DNA of 21,917 nucleotides. It comes from Sterolibacterium sp964500605. Its GTDB lineage: Bacteria > Pseudomonadota > Gammaproteobacteria > Burkholderiales > Rhodocyclaceae. The stretch is from NCBI GenBank assembly GCA_964500605.1, contig CAZCOS010000036.1, positions 1 through 21,917 on the forward strand, written 5' to 3'. This document shows positions 1 through 7,571 of the stretch, piece after piece. The translations under genes and the position numbers were made by a program. Position 1 is the stretch's first letter. The number at the start of each line of letters is the position of its first letter. The notes under the pieces were generated by a model. That model had not been told where the DNA came from. It made no database searches and saw nothing but the letters and a program-made list of their open reading frames with translations.

Positions 1-3000
1 GCTGGGCCTGCACCTGCACCCCCGCATCGAGAATTTCCTCGCCCGTCATGATGAGTCGCGCCTCGCCACCACCAAAGAGCTGCGGAAACAGTGTGCCGAA
101 GTGAGCATTGACGGTATCGTAGGTCTGCTTGAGTTGTTCACGCGTTTCGCCGTCGATCCGGCGAATGGCGTCCTCCAATGTGCCGATGGCCTGGTTCAAA
201 TCCGCCGACTGTGCATCAAGAAACCCCTTGCGCTCCCGCGCTGTTTCCAGCTCTTCCAATGCCGCCAGATTGACCGGCCCAAGTGCTTCGATCTCCTGCT
301 GCAAACGGTTGATCTCAGCCTGCATCGCACTTTCGCGCACATTCGGCGAAAGGGCCAGCTCGGCGACCAGCAAAGCCTCCTCTGTCTCGCCGACATTCAT
401 TTCGAGCAAACGCTGGCTGAACTGCTCCTCATTGAGCAAGGCGGCCTGCGCCTTCAAGCGTAGATCGTTAAGCCGGTCGCGAAGCGGATTCAAGCCCTGC
501 TCCAGCTTCATCCGGCTCTCGTCCAGCTCCCGCAGGGCCGCTGCCGCCACTTCCAGCGCATCCCTCCGTGCCGCCAGCTGGGTTTCGCATTCGCTACGGG
601 CACTCAGTGCCGTCTGCAAACCCGCCTGAAAATCTTCGTCGCGGATGTTCGCCCGTTCTTCTTCGGCCAGCAAACGCTGTTCGATGATGCGTTCGAGCTG
701 CTGCTGTGCCGTTTCCTTTGCCCGCGCATTGTCTTCGAGCTTGCCCGCACATTCGCGCTCGGTAAAGCGCACTTCCTGTGCTTCCCGCGCCAAGGCCTGC
801 TCCTGTCCACGCGCCTCGCGCAAGGCGGCCTCATGCGTGGCCAGCCGCGACATGGCCTCCTCCAGCCTGGCGCGTGCAAGCTCCAGCCGCTCCAGACAAT
901 CCGCGCCCTCCTCCTCGGCGCGCATCATGCCCATGCGCTCGTTTTCTTCACCCGCATTGATCTCGGCCAGATCACGGTCGATCTGCGCGGCACGCTCCTC
1001 GTAACGGGCCTGAGCCTGCGTCAGCTTGAGGGCTTCGACCTGAGTCGCATGTACCCGGCTTTGCGCCTCCTGCACTTCCCGACGCAAGGCCGTCAAACGC
1101 GCCTGTACCTCGGCTTGCGAACGCTCCGCCTCACCCTGCGTCTCACGCGCCAGCTCTTCCTCCTGCGCCCGCTGTTCGAGTACCGCCGCCAGCTCTTCCA
1201 GCTCACGCTGACGCTCGATGACACCGTGGGTGCGCACATCGGGCACATAAAGCACCAGCCCGTTGCGCGAAAGCAAATGCCCTTCCCGATTAACCCGGCA
1301 TTCACCCGCAGACAGGGCCTCTGGCTGCATTGCCAGCAAGCTCAAATCTTCAGCCACCCCTACACCGGCCAGCCAATCGTCGAGCACGGCCGACAATCCC
1401 GAATCCTGACAAACCACCTTCGCACGAAGGCTATCTGCACGCATCGAGTTTGGCTGCCCAGAACACGAACCCTCGCCACCCACCGGCGGCAAGGCCAGCG
1501 CAAAAAGTGTGGGCGGAGACTGCTCCAGGGCCGCTTGCGCAAGCTCGCGCGACGCGGGCAAAGCCGCCAGCCGCTCGCGCAACACGGCCTCCACCGCCGT
1601 TTCCCAGCCAGCTTCGACCTCGATCGAACGCCACAAAGGAGCGACTTCTGCCAAACCACGCTGCCTTAGCCAATCCGCGAGCTTTTCGGCCCCGCCATTT
1701 TTCTCGACCCGCTGTTGCAGTTGCCGCAAGGCATCGTGACGAGCACGGGTTTCAGCGTGTGCGCGATGCGCCTGTTGCAGACGTTCGCGAGCCGTGCGCA
1801 AGCCCTGCTCCACTTCGGGCAAACGCGCCTGCAATTCGCCCAACTGTTCTTGTCGCTGCTGCAATAACGCTTCCGCCGCTGCCTGCGCTTCCTGGCTCGC
1901 GGCCAGCCTGGCCGGATCGGGCTGTCCCAGCTGCATGCGCTCGATGTCCAGCCGGGCGCGACGCTGGGCATACGCTTCCAGTGCCCGCATCGCGTGGCTA
2001 CGATTGGCTTCGCCAAGACGCACCCCCTGCTCGGCTTCGTGCACCGCCCGACGTGTTGCCGAAACGCCCTCGCCGGCCCGGCGCACGGCATCTTCGGCTT
2101 GCGGCAACCTGGCCGCCGCTTCCTCATGTCGGGCCACGCTTGTTTCGGCGCGTAACTGAGCATTCTCCAGCAATTGCTGCCAGCGTTCCGCCTCGGTTTC
2201 CAGGCCGGTACGCTGTGTTTTCCAGTGCGCTTCTTCGGTATTGAGCTGAATCAAGCGCGCTTCGAGTTTCTGCCGGGAATCGCGCAGATGCTTGATTTCC
2301 GCTTCCAGACGGCTGACTTCGGCATTGGCCGCGTACATCTCGCCCTGAACAGCGTGAAGCGTATCGCTGGCCGCAAAGTGTTCGCTACGCGCTGTCTCGA
2401 CCCGCGCTTCCAGCTCACGCATCTGGGCTGTTTCCGCCTCCAGCCGCAAAGCTCCCTGCTCGACTTCCCGGTTCAGCCGCTGATGATCGCCCCGTGCATC
2501 GTTGCGTTTTTTCAGCCAGAGCAGTTGTTGGCGACGATCATGGCGTGATTTGAGCTCATGAAACTGCCGGGCGACTTCCGCCTGGCCTTCGAGCCGCCCG
2601 ACCTGACCTTCGAGCTCGTTGCGGATATCCTCGACCCGCAGCAGGTTTTCACGCGCGTCCGACAAACGGTTTTCGGTTTCCCGGCGACGTTCCTTGTATT
2701 TGGTGACGCCCGCCGCTTCTTCCAGAAACAGGCGCAGCTCCTCAGGCTTGGCTTCGATGATGCGTGAAATCATGCCCTGCTCGATGATGGCGTAAGCGCG
2801 TGGTCCCAGGCCCGTGCCGAGAAAAACGTCGATCACGTCGCGCCGGCGCACCTGAAGATTGTTCAGGTAATAACTGGAATTCCCATCCCGGTCGAGCACG
2901 CGCTTGACAGCGATCTCGGCATATTGCGACCACTGGCCCGCAGCGCGTCCCAAGGCGTTGTCGAAAACCAGCTCGACACTGGCCCGCCCCACGGGTTTGC

Positions 3001-3214
3001 GCGAACCCGAGCCATTGAAAATGACATCCTGCATGGATTCGCCGCGCAGGGCAGTCGCCTTGGATTCCCCCAGCACCCAGCGCACAGCATCAATGATGTT
3101 CGACTTGCCACAGCCATTGGGCCCGACCACGCCGACCAGCTGCCCGGGGACGAGCACCGTCGTAGGGTCGACAAAGGATTTGAAACCGGCAAGTTTGAGC
3201 TTGGTCAGGCGCAC
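1..3214 (-). CDS. smc: Chromosome segregation protein SMC (partial, C-terminus off the left edge)
   Basis: This is the bacterial SMC ATPase, the core of the SMC-ScpAB condensin that organises and segregates chromosomes. About 1071 codons are visible and open without a stop to base 2. The protein starts VRLTKLKLAGFKSF, and the Walker A motif GPNGCGKSN lies at residues 31-39. A long Glu/Arg/Ala-rich coiled coil follows, then a hinge at about residues 515-675 (around bases 1670-1190), then the returning coil. The visible end reads LFGGGEARLIMTGEEILDAG, which in SMC lies just before the signature (C) motif, so the C motif and Walker B are beyond the window. The start is GTG at 3214: an in-frame TGA lies ten codons upstream, no ATG lies between, and the family begins M-R-L-T at this point. 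No clear Shine-Dalgarno is seen. It is divergent from queF. Confidence 0.96.
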   Translation of the reverse strand, partial: MRLTKLKLAGFKSFVDPTTVLVPGQLVGVVGPNGCGKSNIIDAVRWVLGESKATALRGESMQDVIFNGSGSRKPVGRASVELVFDNALGRAAGQWSQYAEIAVKRVLDRDGNSSYYLNNLQVRRRDVIDVFLGTGLGPRAYAIIEQGMISRIIEAKPEELRLFLEEAAGVTKYKERRRETENRLSDARENLLRVEDIRNELEGQVGRLEGQAEVARQFHELKSRHDRRQQLLWLKKRNDARGDHQRLNREVEQGALRLEAETAQMRELEARVETARSEHFAASDTLHAVQGEMYAANAEVSRLEAEIKHLRDSRQKLEARLIQLNTEEAHWKTQRTGLETEAERWQQLLENAQLRAETSVARHEEAAARLPQAEDAVRRAGEGVSATRRAVHEAEQGVRLGEANRSHAMRALEAYAQRRARLDIERMQLGQPDPARLAASQEAQAAAEALLQQRQEQLGELQARLPEVEQGLRTARERLQQAHRAHAETRARHDALRQLQQRVEKNGGAEKLADWLRQRGLAEVAPLWRSIEVEAGWETAVEAVLRERLAALPASRELAQAALEQSPPTLFALALPPVGGEGSCSGQPNSMRADSLRAKVVCQDSGLSAVLDDWLAGVGVAEDLSLLAMQPEALSAGECRVNREGHLLSRNGLVLYVPDVRTHGVIERQRELEELAAVLEQRAQEEELARETQGEAERSQAEVQARLTALRREVQEAQSRVHATQVEALKLTQAQARYEERAAQIDRDLAEINAGEENERMGMMRAEEEGADCLERLELARARLEEAMSRLATHEAALREARGQEQALAREAQEVRFTERECAGKLEDNARAKETAQQQLERIIEQRLLAEEERANIRDEDFQAGLQTALSARSECETQLAARRDALEVAAAALRELDESRMKLEQGLNPLRDRLNDLRLKAQAALLNEEQFSQRLLEMNVGETEEALLVAELALSPNVRESAMQAEINRLQQEIEALGPVNLAALEELETARERKGFLDAQSADLNQAIGTLEDAIRRIDGETREQLKQTYDTVNAHFGTLFPQLFGGGEARLIMTGEEILDAGVQVQAQ

Positions 3215-3270
3215 GTCGGTATTTTCGGGGCAAGCGGCGATTCAACAACCGCAATCAGGTCAAAACGGGC

Positions 3271-3280
3271 CATTATAATG
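3271..3280. promoter_or_regulatory. Self-complementary -10 element shared by smc and queF
   Basis: CATTATAATG is its own reverse complement, so it presents TATAAT on the plus strand (3274-3279, toward queF) and on the minus strand (3272-3277, toward smc). Transcripts would begin about 45-55 bases before each gene. No good -35 hexamer is seen at 16-18 bases on either side, so an activator or other contacts may be needed. The promoter role is inference. Confidence 0.5.
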
Positions 3281-3329
3281 AAAAGCCCCAGCCGCCTTTG
3301 CGTAACTCTAGCGTAATCATCCCATCGCC

Positions 3330-3749
3330 ATGACCACCCAACCTTCCAAGACGCTCGAAACCTTCCCCAACCCCGCTGCCCATCGGGATTACCAGATTCA
3401 CATGGAAATTCCAGAATTCACCTGCCTGTGCCCCAAAACCGGCCAGCCGGATTTTGCCGTGCTGGTGCTGGATTACATTCCGGACAAACTTTGTGTGGAG
3501 CTGAAAAGCCTCAAGCTCTACACCTGGAGCTTCCGGGACGAGGGACATTTTCACGAGGATGTCACCAACCGTATCCTCGATGACCTCGTTGCCGCCCTCA
3601 AGCCCCGCTTCATGCGGCTGACGGCAAAATTCTACGTCCGGGGGGGGATTTTCACGAATGTCGTCGCTGAACACCGCAAGAAAAACTGGCAGCCCGCACC
3701 GCGCGTCGATCTGACGACTTTCGACGTCCAATCGAATACGCGGAGCTGA
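3330..3749 (+). CDS. queF: NADPH-dependent 7-cyano-7-deazaguanine reductase (preQ0 reductase)
   Basis: QueF reduces the nitrile of preQ0 to the aminomethyl group of preQ1 in queuosine tRNA modification, a cytoplasmic reaction. The 139-residue protein is the short unimodal type. The nucleophile Cys34 and acid Asp41 sit in FTCLCPKTGQPDF (residues 30-42). The NADPH-binding QueF signature reads ELKSLKLY (57-64), and the substrate-contacting HE pair is His75-Glu76. The C-terminal RGGIFTNVVAEHRK segment is typical. Length and motifs are complete. The ATG at 3330 fits the family N-terminus, although the Shine-Dalgarno is weak. It is divergent from smc and convergent with the FTR1 gene, with only 25 bases between stop codons. 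No other queuosine genes are in view, so its substrate supply is encoded elsewhere. Confidence 0.96.
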   Translation: MTTQPSKTLETFPNPAAHRDYQIHMEIPEFTCLCPKTGQPDFAVLVLDYIPDKLCVELKSLKLYTWSFRDEGHFHEDVTNRILDDLVAALKPRFMRLTAKFYVRGGIFTNVVAEHRKKNWQPAPRVDLTTFDVQSNTRS

Positions 3750-3774
3750 AAGAACCGCGTCCCTTGCCCCCGGA

Positions 3775-4620
3775 TCAAGCTGAAACTATAGTCGTCCGGG
3801 GTGCAGACTTGCTGCCGGGCTTATTCCCCACGAGCTTCATGCCCGTCGCGATCGCCGCAAAGGTCACGACATAAAAGACGATCTGCATGCCCGCAGGACG
3901 GGCATCGTAACCAATCAGCCCCCGCAACAACATCCCCGGCACAGAAGTTTCCGATACCCAGGCCGATGTATCCCAAACTTCAGGAATCAGGCTGGGCAAC
4001 ATATCGGCCTGAATCAGGAAACGGGCAGCCTGTGAGGCCATGCCCGCGGCCAGCAGCAACACCAGCAGACCTGTCGCTGCAAAAAACCAGCGTAACGGAA
4101 TACGCAGCAAACCGGCATACAGCGCGTAACCCACCGTTACTCCCAGTAACAGACCCAAAAACCCGCCAGTCATCATGGAAGAAGCATCCGTCTCGCTACC
4201 TGCGGCAATACCGTAGAGGAACAGCACCGTCTCCGCCCCCTCACGCAACACGGCCAGCCCCACAACCACCAGCAAAATCGAGCACTCCTGCCGCCCGTCG
4301 CGTATCGCCCCACCCACGGCTTTGGCATCCGCCGCCAGGGCAGCACCGTGAGAAGACATCCAGATGTTGTGCCAGGCCAGCATCAACACCGCGATGCCCA
4401 GCACCACGGCATTGAATAATTCCTGCCCCACACCGCTGGCCAGATTGCCGATCACGTCGGTAAACACCGCCACCAGTACCGCCCCGCCTAATCCGGCCAG
4501 CAACCCTCCCGCCAGCCAACGATTACGCCCGGGAATCGACTGCGTCGCTGCCGCGATGATGCCAATCAGAATGGCCGCCTCCAGCACTTCACGAAATACG
4601 ATGAGCAACGAGCCTAACAT
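3775..4620 (-). CDS. FTR1-family high-affinity iron permease
   Basis: This is an integral inner-membrane protein of the FTR1/EfeU family, which imports iron (Fe3+, or Fe2+ coupled to oxidation). The 281 residues form about seven hydrophobic segments. The two diagnostic iron-coordinating REXXE motifs are present as REVLE (residues 10-14, in the first helix) and REGAE (126-130). The length matches EfeU. The ATG at 4620 places the first REXXE in TM1 as expected. No EfeO or EfeB partner and no cupredoxin is adjacent, so it may act alone or with partners elsewhere. It lies downstream of a TonB-dependent receptor on the same strand, but the 360-base gap holds its own promoter-like element overlapped by a strong Fur box, so iron repression is likely. 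The substrate is inferred from the family. Confidence 0.93.
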   Translation of the reverse strand: MLGSLLIVFREVLEAAILIGIIAAATQSIPGRNRWLAGGLLAGLGGAVLVAVFTDVIGNLASGVGQELFNAVVLGIAVLMLAWHNIWMSSHGAALAADAKAVGGAIRDGRQECSILLVVVGLAVLREGAETVLFLYGIAAGSETDASSMMTGGFLGLLLGVTVGYALYAGLLRIPLRWFFAATGLLVLLLAAGMASQAARFLIQADMLPSLIPEVWDTSAWVSETSVPGMLLRGLIGYDARPAGMQIVFYVVTFAAIATGMKLVGNKPGSKSAPRTTIVSA

Positions 4621-4707
4621 TTTGATCTTTCAGTAAAAAACAAGAAAAGCCAGGAAAATCAACCCGCGCAAACCACGCCAGCTCCGACCCAAGGAAATTA
4701 CTTCCAC

Positions 4708-4726
4708 GTTAATGATAACCATTCCC
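4708..4726 (-). promoter_or_regulatory. Fur box upstream of the FTR1 permease
   Basis: GTTAATGATAACCATTCCC matches the 19-base Fur consensus GATAATGATAATCATTATC at 15 of 19 positions by my count. It covers the -10 hexamer of the promoter proposed for the FTR1 gene and lies about 88 bases upstream of its ATG. This is the usual arrangement for Fe-Fur repression. Confidence 0.82.
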
Positions 4727-4740
4727 AACAATATGAGCAA
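4712..4740 (-). promoter_or_regulatory. Probable sigma-70 promoter of the FTR1 gene
   Basis: Read on the minus strand, TTGCTC (4740-4735) is followed after exactly 17 bases by TATCAT (4717-4712), a 5/6 match to TATAAT. The -35 is poor (3/6). The start of transcription would fall near 4705, giving a leader of about 85 bases. The Fur box covers the -10. Confidence 0.5.
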
Positions 4741-4791
4741 TGCTGCCGACACCGATCCGATTCGCCATCGTGCCATCGTTGCCACAGCGTC

Positions 4792-4812
4792 ATTGCGGGC
4801 TTGATCCGCAAT
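4792..4812. repeat. REP-like palindrome
   Basis: ATTGCGG, a 7-base spacer GCTTGAT, then CCGCAAT form a perfect 7-base-pair stem. The surrounding string CGTCATTGCGGGCTTGATCC is very close to a short palindromic element dispersed in many proteobacterial genomes. Only one copy is in this window, so the repeat status rests on recognition rather than on copies seen here. Confidence 0.5.
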
Positions 4813-4980
4813 CTTGAGTGTGGCCGGACAGCGCAGGAGATTACGGCTCAAGATCGCAATGCGCCCTCACTGCCAGGAAAGAAACCCGCTACCCCGTCGG
4901 CCACCTCATTCTGTGGAACGACCTTCGGGGCGAGGCCTGCAGACGCGGCTCGAGCGGGAAGAGGGTTAGGCCAGGAAAAC

Positions 4981-7215
4981 TCAGAAGTCGTAGACCACGT
5001 CGAGCCCAAGCGTGCGGGGCGCGCCGAACTGGGCACTGACAGGCGTCAGGTCTGAAGTGGCCAGTGCGTATTTTTTGTCGGTGAGATTTTTGCCCCACAA
5101 GGCCACTCGCAAGCTCCCCTGTGAGAAGGGAATGTCGCCGAGCTGAATCCGCCCACTCCATACGCCGTAACCATTGGTATGGGTATTGGTCTTCGGGCCG
5201 GAATAGAAGTCGCCCTGCCACTTGTAGTCGAGACTCGCACTCACACGACCAAAGCTCAGGCGTTCCCCCAGATATCGCAAACCCAGCCCTCCTTGCGACT
5301 TGGGTGAATTGGGCATGTGCCGTTGGGCAGCGACATCGATCCCTTTTGGATTATCAATATAACTGTCCAGCCTGGCATCAAGCCAGGTATAGAAGAAATT
5401 CCCCGTCCAGCCCTGGGCAAGATGGGCGGTGAGCTCCAGTTCCAGACCTTTCGTGGTGGCCTTGCCTGCATTCAGCGTATCGGTGAAGAATGCGGGAACG
5501 CGGGCCTGGTCGATCTGAAGATTGCTGTATTTATTGAGGAAAGCAGCAACATTGACGCGCAGTTTTTTGTCCAGCAAATCCGCCTTTGCACCCAGTTCCG
5601 TCGAGCGCACGTCTTCCTGATCGAAGCCATTGCCAAAGCCGGCAACGGTACTGCGGGTGTTGAACCCGCCTGCACGGTAGCCATTGGCAATCTTGGCATA
5701 GCCATTGATGTCGTCCGTGAAGGCATAGTCCACCGTATAAGTTGGTGTAAATTTCTTGAAGGTTTTTGCACCGGAAACCGTTCTGCCGTTGGAAGACGGA
5801 TCAAAACTGCTGAAAACGAAAGACTTGCTTGCCGTGCGTTTATCGTAAGTCTCGCGCAAGCCCAAAGTCAGGCGCAGCCGATCTTCCAGAACGGGAGGCT
5901 TCCAACTTGCCTGTCCATAAAGCGCGGTGGAACGGGATTCTGCGCGAACCACCCAGGAATCCGTAAGCGGGACGGCCGGAAATTGCGAAGTCATCGCTTC
6001 GTTGCCGCGCTCACGATAAAAGAAAACACCGGCCACATACTCCAGGCGTTTATCCAGTGCCGTACCAACAGCCTGAAATTCCTGGGATTGCTGATCCTGA
6101 GACTGATCGCCAATCTGGGTGAAACTATCGATGTAATCCTGATGGACATGGTTTTTCATGTCGCGGTTGGCCGTGATCGATTTGAGCACGAGATCACCCA
6201 CCGCCCAGCTCAACGTGAGATTCTGCCCACCGACTTTGGTTCGACTGGGAGAAAGCCCGATTTTTGTCGGAGCACTTTCCTGTCGCTCTCCAGAAAAAGC
6301 CGTCGGCCCCACCATCCGCTGGAAAAAGACATTGCCGTAAGTCACCTTGGAATGATCCACGCTGAAATCAGCGGTGAAATTTTCACTCGCCAGAAACCGC
6401 AGGGCCCACCTTGCCGCTTCCTTGTCGTCCTCATTGAAATTGATCTGGTTGGGCATCGTGCTATTGGTATTCTTCACCCAACCTGAATTGGAAGAGCGCA
6501 AATAAGCCAGCCGGGTATAAAGCGTGTCGCTGATCGGCACATTCAGGCGTGTTTTGCTGGCAAATAGATGATCGCTTCCTGCCGTTAGCCCCTGTTGAAA
6601 TGAAAATTCCTTTTCCGGCTTGATGGTGATGAAATTGATCGCGCCACTGCTTGTGTTTCGGCCATAAAGCGTGCCTTGCGGCCCGCGCAAGAGCTCGATA
6701 CGCTCCAGATCCGCCACATCCGCTGCCAGACCTACACCACGACCCACAGGGACGCCATCGACATAAATACCGAAGGCATTGTCCTTGGTCGTCTGGGAAT
6801 CCAGATTGCCCATCCCGCGAATGGAAAGGTTCGGCGCAGCACGGTTTCCAGTGAAAGGCACGATACTCAGAGAAGGCAGCTTCCCGGCCAAATCCATCAG
6901 ATTGTCAATGCGTTGCACATCCAGCTCACGCGTGGTGATGGCGGTAATGGCAATCGGCGTTTTCTGCAAAAGCTCCTTGCGCTTTTGGGCGGTGACGATC
7001 ACCTCTTCGAGCTTTTCCGTTGTGTTTATATTCGCGTTCGCATTCGTCGCGCCGGGTTGAGCCCCCTGTGCCAGACTTTGCCCGCTCATACCGGCCAAGG
7101 CAAGACTGACCGCCAAGGGCAGCACTGCCTGACGGATGGGGGTTCTTTGAAATGACACGGGATCGGTGCTCCAAGTACAAAAAACTGGAACATGACGAGA
7201 ATTTTTGTCAGACAT
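4981..7215 (-). CDS. TonB-dependent outer-membrane receptor
   Basis: This is an energised outer-membrane transporter, probably for an iron chelate or another scarce ligand. Of two possible starts, ATG 7215 is preceded by a strong GGGGGAG Shine-Dalgarno seven bases upstream, giving 744 residues. An upstream frame opening at 7269 has none. A long N-region precedes the signal core AVLPLAVSLALAGMSG, with cleavage likely after SLAQ (about residue 50). The plug starts with EEVIVTAQKRKELLQKTP and contains SIRGMG, YVDGVPVGRG, and LERIELLRGPQGTLYGRN followed by SGAINFIT. The rest is a beta-barrel ending GLDVVYDF, with the terminal Phe used for BAM-dependent insertion. The nearest recognisable family is the large TIGR01782/CirA-like group, which does not fix the substrate. 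The FTR1 permease downstream suggests iron. No Fur box is seen upstream. Confidence 0.93.
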   Translation of the reverse strand: MSDKNSRHVPVFCTWSTDPVSFQRTPIRQAVLPLAVSLALAGMSGQSLAQGAQPGATNANANINTTEKLEEVIVTAQKRKELLQKTPIAITAITTRELDVQRIDNLMDLAGKLPSLSIVPFTGNRAAPNLSIRGMGNLDSQTTKDNAFGIYVDGVPVGRGVGLAADVADLERIELLRGPQGTLYGRNTSSGAINFITIKPEKEFSFQQGLTAGSDHLFASKTRLNVPISDTLYTRLAYLRSSNSGWVKNTNSTMPNQINFNEDDKEAARWALRFLASENFTADFSVDHSKVTYGNVFFQRMVGPTAFSGERQESAPTKIGLSPSRTKVGGQNLTLSWAVGDLVLKSITANRDMKNHVHQDYIDSFTQIGDQSQDQQSQEFQAVGTALDKRLEYVAGVFFYRERGNEAMTSQFPAVPLTDSWVVRAESRSTALYGQASWKPPVLEDRLRLTLGLRETYDKRTASKSFVFSSFDPSSNGRTVSGAKTFKKFTPTYTVDYAFTDDINGYAKIANGYRAGGFNTRSTVAGFGNGFDQEDVRSTELGAKADLLDKKLRVNVAAFLNKYSNLQIDQARVPAFFTDTLNAGKATTKGLELELTAHLAQGWTGNFFYTWLDARLDSYIDNPKGIDVAAQRHMPNSPKSQGGLGLRYLGERLSFGRVSASLDYKWQGDFYSGPKTNTHTNGYGVWSGRIQLGDIPFSQGSLRVALWGKNLTDKKYALATSDLTPVSAQFGAPRTLGLDVVYDF

Positions 7216-7571
7216 ATTCACTCCCCCTGTATGTTGCTGCTTGTAATGGATTCCCGACAATCTGCGCATACTAAACCTGATTCCCTGACTCCGTCCAAAT
7301 AAATTTCTTCACGTTCGAGAGCCGACACAAAATTTGGGACAGATGCCCGGAAAAGCTTAACCCACACCAATTTCGCATTAACAAAACTGCATTTTTGGTT
7401 CTAAACTGCCACCCGGAGTAAGCTGCAGGTGAACACCTCACATTCACACAGAAATTTCACAGGCCCTTTCGTCTGCCTTGTCACGATGCCGTGCTCAGTG
7501 GCAACCGATTCCGTACGGTGCCATGCCTCACCCAACAATCAACCATCAACAATCGCGCCGATTCCTCCTTC
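7216..7571. other. Divergent intergenic region, TonB receptor / GGDEF-EAL gene
   Basis: Besides the receptor's Shine-Dalgarno (7222-7228), the stretch is A/T-rich around 7290-7405. A weak plus-strand promoter lies at 7378-7407. No Fur box, FNR box or stable hairpin was found. The first translated base of the plus-strand gene is uncertain, so the right limit is approximate. Confidence 0.45.
7378..7407 (+). promoter_or_regulatory. Weak sigma-70 promoter candidate for the GGDEF-EAL gene
   Basis: TTAACA (7378-7383, 5/6) is followed after 18 bases by TAAACT (7402-7407, 4/6). It is the best pair I see upstream of this gene, and leaves a leader of about 160 bases if translation starts at 7572. Confidence 0.3.

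Larger units (their letters stand above)
4621..4980. other. Intergenic region between the TonB receptor and FTR1 permease genes
   Basis: These 360 bases hold the ftr1 promoter with its Fur box (4708-4740) and a REP-like palindrome (4792-4812). A second, longer-range inverted repeat pairs ATCTTGAG (4811-4818) with CTCAAGAT (4847-4854). Short reading frames on both strands resemble no protein I know and run through the regulatory sites. No convincing intrinsic terminator for the receptor gene is visible. Confidence 0.6.

Noticed and set aside
833..2244. Long plus-strand frames (278 and 304 codons) opposite smc
   Set aside because: They are antisense to a continuous, clearly recognisable SMC frame and have Arg/Pro-rich compositions typical of shadow frames in GC-rich DNA.
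4630..4851. 73-codon minus-strand frame with a hydrophobic stretch just upstream of the FTR1 gene
   Set aside because: It runs through the Fur box, the promoter and the REP-like palindrome, has no family resemblance, and its N-terminal half is the translated palindrome.
5317..6486. 389-codon plus-strand frame opposite the TonB receptor
   Set aside because: Shadow of a well-conserved receptor frame; no domain pattern of its own.
7270..7410. Possible Fur box before the TonB receptor in the A/T-rich stretch
   Set aside because: The best alignments fall far below the matches at 4708 and 12138.
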